Origin: Pseudomonas koreensis
Lineage (GTDB): Bacteria > Pseudomonadota > Gammaproteobacteria > Pseudomonadales > Pseudomonadaceae
Length of the DNA: 64,000 nucleotides
Direction: 5' to 3'
Assembly (NCBI RefSeq): GCF_025447595.1
Contig: NZ_JAOEJU010000025.1
Span: 22,808-86,807 of the forward strand
Under the pieces are notes generated by a model. It was not told the DNA's origin. It made no database searches and saw only the letters and a program-made list of their open reading frames with translations. Positions within the stretch are counted from its first letter, which is position 1, and every line of letters starts with the position of its first letter. The translations under genes were made by a program, and so were the position numbers. Below, in pieces: positions 24,215-32,937 of the stretch.

Positions 24215-25204
24215 TCAGCCTTCGACCTGGTTCTGCGGCGTGCCTGCCGCCCAGGTCGCGATGTTGTGCAAGGTGGTCGCGGCAATCGCGCCCAGCGCCT
24301 CATGGGTCAGGAATGCCTGATGCGCGGTGACGATCACATTCGGGAACGTCAGCAGCCGCGCCAGCACGTCGTCCTGTAGCGGCAGATCGGAGCGATCTTC
24401 GAAAAACAGCTGCGCTTCCTCTTCATACACATCCAGTCCCAGATAACCGAGCTGGCCGTCCTTCAGGGCGTCGATCAGCGCGGGCGTGTCCACCAGACCG
24501 CCGCGCCCGGTGTTGATCAGCATCGCCCCCGGTTGCATGTGCGCCAGCGAATCGCGGTTGATCAGGTGTTTGCTCTGTTCGTTGAGCGGGCAGTGCAGGC
24601 TGATGATCCGCGCTTGCGCCAACAGATCCGGCAGGCTCAGGTAGCGCGCGCCCAACGCTTCGACGGCAGGGTTCGGATAAGGGTCGTAAGCCAGCAGTTC
24701 GCAGCCGAAGCCGTGCATGATTTTGGCGAAGGTCGCGCCGATCTGCCCGGTGCCGACGATGCCGACGGTTTTGCCCACCAGATCGAAACCGGTAAGCCCG
24801 TGCAGGCTGAAATCGCCTTCGCGGGTGCGGTTGTAGGCGCGATGCAAGCGCCGGTTGAGGGCGAGGATCAACGCCACCGCATGCTCGGCCACCGCATGGG
24901 GCGAGTAGGCCGGTACGCGCACGACGGCCAACCCCAGGCGTTTGGCGACGGCCAGGTCTACATGGTTGTAGCCAGCCGAACGCAAGGCGATCAGGCGAGT
25001 GCCGCCGGCAGCCAGACGTTCCAGCACCGGCGCGCTCAGGTCATCGTTGATGAACGCGCAGACTACTTCGTGATGTTCGGCCAGCGCTGCGGTATCGAGA
25101 CTGAGCCGGGCTGGCTGGAAGTGCAGTTCGATCCCGGCCGGGCAGTCGGCGGCGAGGAAGCTGTCGCGGTCGTAGGTCTGGCTGCTGAAAACGATCGTGC
25201 GCAT
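24215..25204 (-). CDS. ldhA: D-2-hydroxyacid dehydrogenase, D-lactate dehydrogenase type
   Basis: 329 residues, NAD-dependent. Rossmann motif GIVGTGQIG, catalytic Arg in ALRSAGYNHVDL, Glu in the LDVYEEEAQLFFED region and His in TAHQAFLT. Reduces pyruvate to D-lactate in fermentative relatives. The ATG at 25204 has AGGAGG upstream. It lies immediately after gacS in the same direction (83-base gap), the order I recall for PAO1 PA0927/PA0928. Confidence 0.9.
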   Translation of the reverse strand: MRTIVFSSQTYDRDSFLAADCPAGIELHFQPARLSLDTAALAEHHEVVCAFINDDLSAPVLERLAAGGTRLIALRSAGYNHVDLAVAKRLGLAVVRVPAYSPHAVAEHAVALILALNRRLHRAYNRTREGDFSLHGLTGFDLVGKTVGIVGTGQIGATFAKIMHGFGCELLAYDPYPNPAVEALGARYLSLPDLLAQARIISLHCPLNEQSKHLINRDSLAHMQPGAMLINTGRGGLVDTPALIDALKDGQLGYLGLDVYEEEAQLFFEDRSDLPLQDDVLARLLTFPNVIVTAHQAFLTHEALGAIAATTLHNIATWAAGTPQNQVEG

Positions 25205-25287
25205 GAAATCCTCCTGGAGCATCGACGCGGGCGCAAATCACCCGCGACAACTGTAGCCGCGTCGGCGTTGATCGGCATTGCCGTGGA

Positions 25288-28041
25288 TCAGGCGCTGATC
25301 TTCGCCTGGGCCGCCAGACGATTGATCGCCCGTTCCAGCTCGTCCAGCGCGGTCGAGGCCTTGGGGTCCTGCTGCTTGAGCAGGGTTTCGCTGCGCTGGC
25401 AGGCTGCGCGCAATTGCGGCACGCCGCAGTAACGGGTGGCGCCATGCAGACGGTGCACCCGCTCCAGCAGACTGTTCTGATCCTGATGGTCGCGGGCGGT
25501 GCGGATGGCTTCGCGGTCGGCCTCGAGCGAAGCCAGCAGCATCGCCAGCATGTCTGCCGCCAGATCCGCCTTGCCGGCGGCCAGGCGCAAACCCTCTTCG
25601 TGATCGAGTATCGGCAGTTCCTGATTGCCCAGCAGGCTTTCACCACCACGGTCCGGCGCCTGATTGCGCAGCGCAAGGCCGGTCCACTTCAGCACGACCT
25701 GCGCCAGTTGCCGCTCGCTGATCGGTTTGGTCAGGTAGTCGTCCATGCCGCTTTGCAGCAGTGCGCGTTTTTCGTTGGCCATGGCGTGAGCGGTGAGGGC
25801 GACGATGGGCAGCGGCGTGCAGTGCCGTTCGCTTTCCCACTGGCGAATCGTTTCGGTACTTTGGCGTCCGTCCATGCCGGGCATCTGCACGTCCATCAGC
25901 ACCAGATCGAAGGTTTCGTTCTGCACCGCCTTGACCGCGGCATAACCGCTTTCCACGGCCAGGACCTTGGCGCCCATGTCTTCGAGCAGCGTCTGCACCA
26001 GCAACAGGTTGGCCGGGTTGTCGTCGACGCACAGCACTTTCGGCGCGCGGCTGGACAACGGTTCGCCCGGTTCGCTGCGCGACTGGCGCGGGTTGACCAT
26101 GTCCGACAATGCCCGCCGCAGTTTGCGGGTGCAGGCCGGTTTTGACTGGAGCTGGCTGTGGGGGTTGGGTACGGACAGATGAAACAGCGTCAGCTCAGTG
26201 GTGGGGCACAACACCAGTACCCGGCAGCCGAGGTGTTCAAGATCCCAGATGTGCTGGTTCAGGCGCTCAGGTGGCATGTCGTTGCTGGTGATGCCGAGTA
26301 CCGCAAGATCGATCGCCTGGTCGGTCTGATGGGCTCCGGTAACACCGTTTGTCAGGCTTTCCAGAGTGTTGAACGGGGTGACTTCCAGGCCGCAGTCTTC
26401 CAGTTGATGCTGCAGGGCCTGACGTGCCAGTTCATGATTCTCCAACACCGCCACCCGACGTCCGAGCAACGGCGCGGCGGGCAAATCTTCGGCGTCGTCG
26501 CGGGTCTTGGGCAGACTCAGGCTGATCCAGAATTCGGAGCCTTCACCCGGCGTGCTGTCGACGCCGATCTCGCCGCCCATCTGTTCGATCAGCCGTTTGG
26601 AAATCACCAGCCCGAGCCCGGTGCCGCCAGGTTGGCGCGACAGCGAGTTATCGGCCTGACTGAAGGCCTGGAACAACGCACGCACATCCTGGTTCGACAA
26701 GCCGATGCCGGTGTCTTGAATGCTGATGCGCAGTTGCACGCTGTCTTCGTGCTCTTCCTCAAGCATTGCACGTGCGACGATCGTGCCCTCACGGGTGAAC
26801 TTGATCGCATTGCTCACCAGGTTGGTCAGGATCTGCTTGAGCCGCAACGGATCGCCGACCAGCGACAGCGGCGTGTCGCGGTACACCAGACTTACCAGTT
26901 CCAGCTGCTTGGCGTGGGCTGCCGGGGCGAGGATGGTGAGCGTGTCCTGCAACAGATCGCGCAAATTGAACGGGATGTGATCGAGCACCAGTTTGCCGGC
27001 CTCGATTTTCGAAAAGTCGAGGATCTCGTTGATGATCCCCAGCAGGCTGTCGGCGGATTTTTCGATGGTGCCCAGATAATCGAGCTGACGCGGGGTCAGC
27101 TCACTTTTCTGCAACAGATGGGTGAACCCGAGGATGCCGTTGAGCGGCGTGCGGATTTCATGGCTCATGTTGGCGAGGAACTCGGACTTGATCCGGCTCG
27201 CTTCCAGGGCCTCCTTGCGGGCCAGGTCCAGCTCGATGTTCTGGATCTCGATGGTTTCCAGGTTCTGGCGCACGTCTTCGGTGGCTTGATCGACGCTGTG
27301 TTGCAATTCTTCACGGGCGTTTTGAAGCGTGCCGGCCATACGGTTGATGCCGGACGCCAGTTCATCCAGTTCCTGACTGCCCAGCGGCGGCAGGCGGGTT
27401 TCCAGGTGACCGTCCTTGAGCTGCGCGACGGCCTGTTTGATCTGGCTCAGCGGACGGTTGATCGTGCGACCCATGCGCAACGCCAGCAGCGCGGCACCGG
27501 CCAGACCCGCCGCGATCAGCAGCAGGCTGGCGAACAGGCTTCGGTAACCGCGCAGCAGCATACCGTTGTGCGACAGCTCCAGCTCGACCCAGCCGAGCAG
27601 GCGGTCTGACTCTTGCGGGATCAGCTCACCGGCGAGGTTGCGGTGTTTGCCGAAGACCGGCAGCAGATAACGGGTCGCGTCGTTGCCGCTGCGCCGCAGC
27701 AATTGCGTGCTGTCACCGCTGGGGGCCTGATTGAGCATGGTCGGACCGGCATGAGCCAGTGGCGAGCGGTCGGGCGCGAGAAAGGTCACCGCGCGCACAT
27801 CCGGTTGTTCAAGAGACTGGGTGGCGATGCGCTCCAGCAGTTCGCTGTCGCCGTGCCCCATGGCCGGTGCCACCAGCGGAGCCAGTTGCTCGGCGATCAT
27901 TTCGCCGCGCTGCATCAATTGGGCTTGCAGGTCGGCCTGCTGTGTCCAGGTGAAATAACCACCCAGCACCAGTGCCATCAGGCTGGTCGGCAACAGGGTC
28001 AGCAAAAACACGCGACCTTTGATTCCCAGTTTCTTGAGCAC
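25288..28041 (-). CDS. gacS: GacS, tripartite hybrid sensor kinase
   Basis: Global sensor that, through GacA and the RsmX/Y/Z small RNAs, controls secondary metabolism, exoproducts and biofilm in Pseudomonas. 917 residues, the standard GacS length. TM1 about 12-33 (VFLLTLLPTSLMALVLGGYF), periplasmic detector, TM2 about 167-190, HAMP, HisKA with His near 294 (ANMSHEIRTPLNGILGF), HATPase, receiver with Asp near 717 (LVLMDVQMPGMDG), and HPt with His near 863 (RVHRLHGATRYCG). I chose the GTG at 28041 (VLKKLGIKG) with GGAG upstream, matching the known length; the ATG three codons earlier is less likely. No frameshift, so the phase-variable gac switch is in the intact state here. Confidence 0.96.
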   Translation of the reverse strand: MLKKLGIKGRVFLLTLLPTSLMALVLGGYFTWTQQADLQAQLMQRGEMIAEQLAPLVAPAMGHGDSELLERIATQSLEQPDVRAVTFLAPDRSPLAHAGPTMLNQAPSGDSTQLLRRSGNDATRYLLPVFGKHRNLAGELIPQESDRLLGWVELELSHNGMLLRGYRSLFASLLLIAAGLAGAALLALRMGRTINRPLSQIKQAVAQLKDGHLETRLPPLGSQELDELASGINRMAGTLQNAREELQHSVDQATEDVRQNLETIEIQNIELDLARKEALEASRIKSEFLANMSHEIRTPLNGILGFTHLLQKSELTPRQLDYLGTIEKSADSLLGIINEILDFSKIEAGKLVLDHIPFNLRDLLQDTLTILAPAAHAKQLELVSLVYRDTPLSLVGDPLRLKQILTNLVSNAIKFTREGTIVARAMLEEEHEDSVQLRISIQDTGIGLSNQDVRALFQAFSQADNSLSRQPGGTGLGLVISKRLIEQMGGEIGVDSTPGEGSEFWISLSLPKTRDDAEDLPAAPLLGRRVAVLENHELARQALQHQLEDCGLEVTPFNTLESLTNGVTGAHQTDQAIDLAVLGITSNDMPPERLNQHIWDLEHLGCRVLVLCPTTELTLFHLSVPNPHSQLQSKPACTRKLRRALSDMVNPRQSRSEPGEPLSSRAPKVLCVDDNPANLLLVQTLLEDMGAKVLAVESGYAAVKAVQNETFDLVLMDVQMPGMDGRQSTETIRQWESERHCTPLPIVALTAHAMANEKRALLQSGMDDYLTKPISERQLAQVVLKWTGLALRNQAPDRGGESLLGNQELPILDHEEGLRLAAGKADLAADMLAMLLASLEADREAIRTARDHQDQNSLLERVHRLHGATRYCGVPQLRAACQRSETLLKQQDPKASTALDELERAINRLAAQAKISA

Positions 28042-28235
28042 ACCTATCTCCTGCATCCCGCTGATCGTTGACTCACACGTGCGTCCGGCACGCGGTATCG
28101 GCGCAGTGTAGCGATTTGCTGGCGGGCAATCTTGGGAAAAATGATGTCGTCGTTGTTCACTCGCAGGCCGGTCATCTGTCCGACAGGTCAAGCTTGGGTT
28201 GCCGGGCGCCGGGCAATCTTGAATAATCGCCCAAC

Positions 28236-28250
28236 TGAGAATTATTTGCA
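28236..28250 (+). promoter_or_regulatory. Candidate Fur box
   Basis: TGAGAATTATTTGCA fits the 7-1-7 Fur motif (TGATAAT-N-ATTATCA) at 11 of 14 paired positions. It ends seven bases before the ATG of the response regulator, where binding would block translation-initiation sequence and transcription. Confidence 0.4.
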
Positions 28251-28257
28251 GATAGTC

Positions 28258-28980
28258 ATGACTCCTGTCTCTATTGGCCAACCCCGCATTCTTTCCATCG
28301 AAGACGATCCCGTCCTCGGTGCCTATGTCCATGAACAACTGGGCCGCAGCGGCTTCCAGGTCACCTGGTGCCAGAACGGCAGCGAAGGCCTGAGCATCGC
28401 CCGGCGCCAGTCGTTCGATGTGGTGTTGATGGACATTCTGTTGCCGGGGCTCGATGGTCTGAACGTCCTGACCCAACTGCGTGAGAGCCATTCCACGCCA
28501 GTGTTGCTGATGTCAGCCCTCGGTGCGGAGGCCGACCGTATCAGCGGATTCCGCCTCGGCGCTGACGACTATCTGCCCAAACCCTTCAGCATGGCCGAGC
28601 TGCATGTGCGGATCGAAGCGATCCTGCGCCGGGTCGCCCTCGACCGTCGCCCGGCTGCCATCGCTCCGGTGGTGCCGGTCGGCGGGCTGCGTTTCGATGA
28701 CGAGCAGTGCGACGTGTTTTACCTCGATCAGCCCGCCGGCCTGACCCGCAGCGAATACCGCCTGCTGGAAACCCTCAACCGCAACGACGAGGAAGTGCTG
28801 AGCAAGGCCTTCCTTTATCAGCATGTCCTGCAACGCGGTTATGCGGCCCACGACCGCAGCCTCGACATGCACATCAGCCAGATCCGCCGCAAACTCAAGT
28901 CGGTCGGCTACACCGAGCGGGAAGTGCGCACGGTGTGGGGCAAGGGTTACGTCCTGAGTGCCGTCGATGAAGGTGTCTGA
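28258..28980 (+). CDS. OmpR-family response regulator (PirR-like)
   Basis: 240 residues. Receiver ILSIEDDPVLGAYV, phospho-Asp in VVLMDILLPGLDGL, KPFSMAEL; winged helix LTRSEYRLLETL, DRSLDMHISQIRRKL, VRTVWGKGYVL. PAO1 PA0929/PA0930 next to gacS are PirR/PirS, which control the ferric-enterobactin receptor PirA; the position here is the same but no receptor gene follows. Start at ATG 28258 lacks a clear ribosome site. A Fur-like site lies just upstream. Confidence 0.87.
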   Translation: MTPVSIGQPRILSIEDDPVLGAYVHEQLGRSGFQVTWCQNGSEGLSIARRQSFDVVLMDILLPGLDGLNVLTQLRESHSTPVLLMSALGAEADRISGFRLGADDYLPKPFSMAELHVRIEAILRRVALDRRPAAIAPVVPVGGLRFDDEQCDVFYLDQPAGLTRSEYRLLETLNRNDEEVLSKAFLYQHVLQRGYAAHDRSLDMHISQIRRKLKSVGYTEREVRTVWGKGYVLSAVDEGV

Positions 28981-30391
28981 CCTGCCGGGGCGGCACTCGC
29001 TGTTCTGGAAACTCGCCTGTCTGCTGGTGGCGTTCTGTCTGCTGATGATCTGGCTGAGCTGGTCCTGGGGCCGGTACATGGAGGAGCGCAACCAGTTCCT
29101 CTCCGATGAGGCCCGTGGCACGTTGACCCGTTACGCTGCCGAGGCCGAGCGGGCGTGGCGCGAGGGTGAGCGCGCGGGTGTCGACAGCTGGTTGCAGAGC
29201 ATGGAATTGCGCGAGGCCGGCTGGGTGGGTGTGATCGGCGGCAACCTGCAATCGCTGAGCAGCGATCCGTTGAACGATCAGGAAATCCAGCACCTGACTT
29301 TCCTGCGAGGTCTCGACTGGCCGATTCACAAGAAAGGTCGACCATGGCTGCGCGTGCCGTTCCCCACAGACCCGGCTGCCGGCATTCTGGTGATCGAGTT
29401 GCCCGAGAGATTTTTGCCGGGGAAATATCGTGTGTTCTGGCGGGTCATCACCAACGGTGTGATTCCTGGTCTGTTCACGTTGTTGCTGTGCGTTGGGTTG
29501 TACCGTTTGTTGGTTGTCCCGCTGAACAACCTGCGTGAACAGGCCAACGCCTGGCGCGCCGATCAATTGAATGTACGGCTGTCGAGCGGCATCACCCAGC
29601 GCCCGGATGAGCTCGGCGAACTGGCCCGGGCCTTCGACTCGATGTCCGAACGCCTGCAATCCACCGTGGCCCTGCAACAGCAACTGCTGCGCGACCTGTC
29701 CCACGAACTGCGCACGCCCCTGAGCCGGTTGCGGGTCGCCAGCGAAAGCGAGCAGCAGCTGCAACCGTTGCGCGAGCGCATCGGTCGCGAAGTCGACGTG
29801 ATGCAACGGCTGGTGGAAGACACCCTGCAACTGGCCTGGCTCGATACCGAGCGCGGACCGTTGCCGGACGAAGCGATCCAGATTCAGGCGCTGTGGGAAA
29901 TGCTCACCGAAAACGCCTGCTACGAAAGTTGCTGTCCGGTGGGGCAGTTGGAGTGCGGAGTGGAAGCTTCCTGCTGGGTACGCGGCAATCTCAACACCCT
30001 GGCCCAGGCGCTGGAGAACATTCTGCGCAACGCCATTCGTCATTCGCCACCGGGCGGCATCGTGCGGCTCGACGGTCGACGGGATGGCGATTACTGGCAC
30101 CTGTGGCTGGAGGACGAGGGCGGCGGCGTGGCGGAAGCGGATCTTGAGCGGATCTTCTCGCCCTTCATCCGCCTCGACGGCTCGCGGCCGGGAGACGGTG
30201 GGTTTGGTCTGGGGCTGAGCATCGCGAGGAACGCGGTGCAACGTCAGGGCGGAACCCTGTGGGCGGAAAACGGCCCGTCGGGATTGCGCTTGAATCTGCG
30301 GTTGGTGGCGGATGACAGTGCTGTCGCTCCCGACGCGATCGCTGGCAAGCCAGCTCCCACCGTGGACGTGAGTCGCCCGCAGATTGTTTGA
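28967..30391 (+). CDS. Sensor histidine kinase (PirS-like)
   Basis: 474 residues. TM1 about 12-32, periplasmic domain of about 125 residues, TM2 about 158-180, HAMP, phospho-His near 246 (DLSHELRTPLSRLR), HATPase (NILRNAIRHSP, DEGGGVAEAD, GGFGLGLSIAR). The ATG at 28967 overlaps the regulator by 14 bases; a GTG at 28958 is an alternative. The last about 20 codons run through a REP element (30335-30360), giving a tail (DAIAGKPAP) not expected in the family. Confidence 0.88.
   Translation: MKVSDLPGRHSLFWKLACLLVAFCLLMIWLSWSWGRYMEERNQFLSDEARGTLTRYAAEAERAWREGERAGVDSWLQSMELREAGWVGVIGGNLQSLSSDPLNDQEIQHLTFLRGLDWPIHKKGRPWLRVPFPTDPAAGILVIELPERFLPGKYRVFWRVITNGVIPGLFTLLLCVGLYRLLVVPLNNLREQANAWRADQLNVRLSSGITQRPDELGELARAFDSMSERLQSTVALQQQLLRDLSHELRTPLSRLRVASESEQQLQPLRERIGREVDVMQRLVEDTLQLAWLDTERGPLPDEAIQIQALWEMLTENACYESCCPVGQLECGVEASCWVRGNLNTLAQALENILRNAIRHSPPGGIVRLDGRRDGDYWHLWLEDEGGGVAEADLERIFSPFIRLDGSRPGDGGFGLGLSIARNAVQRQGGTLWAENGPSGLRLNLRLVADDSAVAPDAIAGKPAPTVDVSRPQIV
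30335..30360 (-). repeat. Single REP inside the 3' end of the kinase gene
   Basis: CGCGATCGCTGGCAAGCCAG followed by CTCCCAC, the reverse orientation of a GTGGGAGCTGGCTTGCCAGCGAT element, lies wholly in the coding frame of the kinase. Confidence 0.8.
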
Positions 30392-30561
30392 GCTGCACAA
30401 GAAAGTGTCAGCGCCGCTGACACTATTTTAAAAGTCGCACCACTGGCGCGACTTTTATTGCTTATTCCAAGAAACCATAAGCACCACACTTTGCGTGATA
30501 TGGCCTGCGCAGGTTTGCCGGTATGATAGGCGCCCCCGCTGTCCGGATTGCGAAAAACGCC

Positions 30562-31464
30562 ATGACCTTGCAGTACCCAACCATCGCCGATTGCGTCGGC
30601 AACACGCCGCTGGTGCGTTTGCAGCGCCTGCCCGGTGTCACCAGCAACACCCTTTTGCTCAAGCTCGAAGGGAACAACCCGGCGGGTTCGGTCAAGGATC
30701 GTCCGGCGCTGTCGATGATCACCCGTGCCGAGTTGCGCGGGCAGATCCACGAAGGCGATACGCTGATCGAAGCGACCTCGGGCAACACCGGGATCGCCCT
30801 GGCGATGGCCGCCGCGATCAAGGGTTACAAGATGATCCTGATCATGCCGGACAACTCCAGTGCCGAACGTAAAGCGGCGATGACCGCTTATGGCGCGCAG
30901 CTGATTCTGGTAAGCCAGGAAGAGGGCATGGAAGGCGCTCGCGATCTCGCTCAGCGGATGGAAGCCGAAGGCCGTGGCAAGGTGCTGGATCAGTTCGCCA
31001 ACGGCGACAATCCTGAAGCGCACTACACCACCACCGGCCCGGAAATCTGGCGTCAGACCCAGGGCTCCATCACCCATTTCGTCAGCTCCATGGGCACCAC
31101 CGGCACCATCATGGGCGTGTCGCGCTACCTCAAGGAGCAGAACGACAACGTGCAGATCGTCGGCCTGCAACCGATGGAAGGCTCGGCCATTCCCGGCATT
31201 CGCCGCTGGCCGCAGGAATACCTGCCGAAGATCTATCAGGCCGAGCGCGTCGACCGCATCGTCGACATGGCGCAAAGCGAAGCCGAAGACGTCACTCGTC
31301 GTCTGGCCCGCGAAGAAGGCATTTTCTGTGGCGTGTCCTCGGGCGGTGCGGTGGCTGCGATGCTGCGCCTGTCCAAAGAAGTTGAAAACGCGGTGATCGT
31401 CGCGATCATCTGCGACCGTGGCGACCGTTACCTGTCGACCGGCATTTTCGACGCGCCCAACTGA
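30562..31464 (+). CDS. cysM: CysM, O-acetylserine sulfhydrylase B
   Basis: PLP enzyme that makes cysteine from O-acetylserine (and can use thiosulfate). 300 residues. PLP Lys in NPAGSVKDRPALSMI, phosphate loop EATSGNTGIALA, GTTGTIMGVSRYLKE, and GVSSGGAV. TATGAT at 30522-30527 is a likely -10. It overlaps rlmD by one base (TGATG), heading the cysM-rlmD-relA-mazG string. Confidence 0.95.
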   Translation: MTLQYPTIADCVGNTPLVRLQRLPGVTSNTLLLKLEGNNPAGSVKDRPALSMITRAELRGQIHEGDTLIEATSGNTGIALAMAAAIKGYKMILIMPDNSSAERKAAMTAYGAQLILVSQEEGMEGARDLAQRMEAEGRGKVLDQFANGDNPEAHYTTTGPEIWRQTQGSITHFVSSMGTTGTIMGVSRYLKEQNDNVQIVGLQPMEGSAIPGIRRWPQEYLPKIYQAERVDRIVDMAQSEAEDVTRRLAREEGIFCGVSSGGAVAAMLRLSKEVENAVIVAIICDRGDRYLSTGIFDAPN

Positions 31465-32849
31465 TGGCCAAGCACGAGAGAGGCCTGCGCTTCCAGCCCA
31501 CCGGCGGCAGCAAGGCCCCGCAAATCCCGACCGGCAAAAAGCAGCGCTTGAGTATCGAGCGCCTGGCCAATGACGGTCGCGGCATCGCGTTTTTTGAAGG
31601 CAAGACCTGGTTCGTCCTCGGCGCCCTCGCCGGTGAAGAGGTCGAAGCGCGGGTGCTCGGCACCCACGGCAAAGTGGTCGAGGCGCGCACCGAGCGCGTG
31701 TTCAGCGCCAGTGAATTGCGTCGTCCCGCACCCTGCCAGCACGCCGGCCGTTGCGGCGGTTGCAGCGTCCAGCATCTGCCCCACAACGAACAGCTTGCCC
31801 TGAAACAGCGCATGCTCGCCGAGCAGTTGTCGCGGGTCGCCGGTGCCGAACCCGAGGAATGGGCGGCGCCGTTGACCGGCCCCGAATTCGGCTACCGTCG
31901 CCGCGCCCGGATCGCCGTGCGCTGGGACAGCAAGGCCAAAAAACTCGAAGTCGGCTTCCGGGCCGCCGGCAGCCAGGACATCGTTGCGATCAGCGAATGC
32001 CCGGTGCTGGTACAGCCCTTGCAGCCGATCATGACCCGCTTGCCGGAGATGCTTCGTCGCTTGAGCAAACCTCAGGCGCTGGGGCATGTCGAGTTGTTCA
32101 GTGGCTCGTCACTCGCCGTTCTGCTGCGTCACATGGCGCCGCTGTCCGAGGCCGACCTGACGATCCTCAAGGATTTCTGCGCGTTTCATGAAGCGCAACT
32201 CTGGCTGCATGGCGAAGGCGAACCGCAGCCGGTAGATGATGCACAGTCGCTTGGTTACCGCCTGGAACAATGGGATCTGCAGCTGGCCTATCGGCCGGGG
32301 GACTTCATTCAGGTCAATGCCGGGGTCAACGAGGCCATGGTCGCGCAAGCGCTGGACTGGTTGAAACCGACGAGCGATGAACGCGTACTCGACCTGTTTT
32401 GCGGTCTGGGCAACTTCGCTTTGCCGTTGGCGAAAGCCGCGCGTGAAGTGGTGGCGGTCGAAGGCGTGCAGACCATGGTCGATCGCGCGGCGGCGAACGC
32501 CGCTAGCAACAATTTGCATAACACAAAGTTTTTTCAGGCCGATTTATCCCAGCCTTTGACCGATGCCCAGTGGATCGGAAACGGCTTTTCTGCGGTACTC
32601 TTGGACCCACCGCGCGACGGTGCTTTCGAGGTGGTGCGCAAGCTGGCGACCCTGGGCGCCGAACGGTTGGTGTACGTGTCGTGCAACCCTGCAACTCTGG
32701 CGCGCGATACGGTCGAATTGATCAAGCAGGGCTACCGGTTAAAACGTGCCGGGATTCTCGATATGTTTCCTCAGACGGCGCATGTCGAGGCCATGGCGTT
32801 ATTTGAAGCGAGCCAGGATGGCTCGTCTGATCCGACTGGTCGTCCGTAG
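31464..32849 (+). CDS. rlmD: RlmD, 23S rRNA (uracil-1939) C5-methyltransferase
   Basis: 461 residues. N-terminal TRAM domain (LSIERLANDGRGIAFFEGK), [4Fe-4S] cysteines (CQHAGRCGGCSVQHL plus a fourth Cys in ISECPVLV), SAM-binding VLDLFCGLGNFALPLA, and catalytic SCNPATLARD with DPPRDGA. It methylates U1939 using SAM. It overlaps cysM by one base and is 88 bases from relA. Confidence 0.95.
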   Translation: MAKHERGLRFQPTGGSKAPQIPTGKKQRLSIERLANDGRGIAFFEGKTWFVLGALAGEEVEARVLGTHGKVVEARTERVFSASELRRPAPCQHAGRCGGCSVQHLPHNEQLALKQRMLAEQLSRVAGAEPEEWAAPLTGPEFGYRRRARIAVRWDSKAKKLEVGFRAAGSQDIVAISECPVLVQPLQPIMTRLPEMLRRLSKPQALGHVELFSGSSLAVLLRHMAPLSEADLTILKDFCAFHEAQLWLHGEGEPQPVDDAQSLGYRLEQWDLQLAYRPGDFIQVNAGVNEAMVAQALDWLKPTSDERVLDLFCGLGNFALPLAKAAREVVAVEGVQTMVDRAAANAASNNLHNTKFFQADLSQPLTDAQWIGNGFSAVLLDPPRDGAFEVVRKLATLGAERLVYVSCNPATLARDTVELIKQGYRLKRAGILDMFPQTAHVEAMALFEASQDGSSDPTGRP

Positions 32850-32937
32850 CGCTCGCATTGGCCCCGCGAGCGCGAACGGGCATTGAAGGTCAGTGATTTG
32901 ACGCATTGAATCTGCGTCGTAGGGAAGGTAAAGCAAG

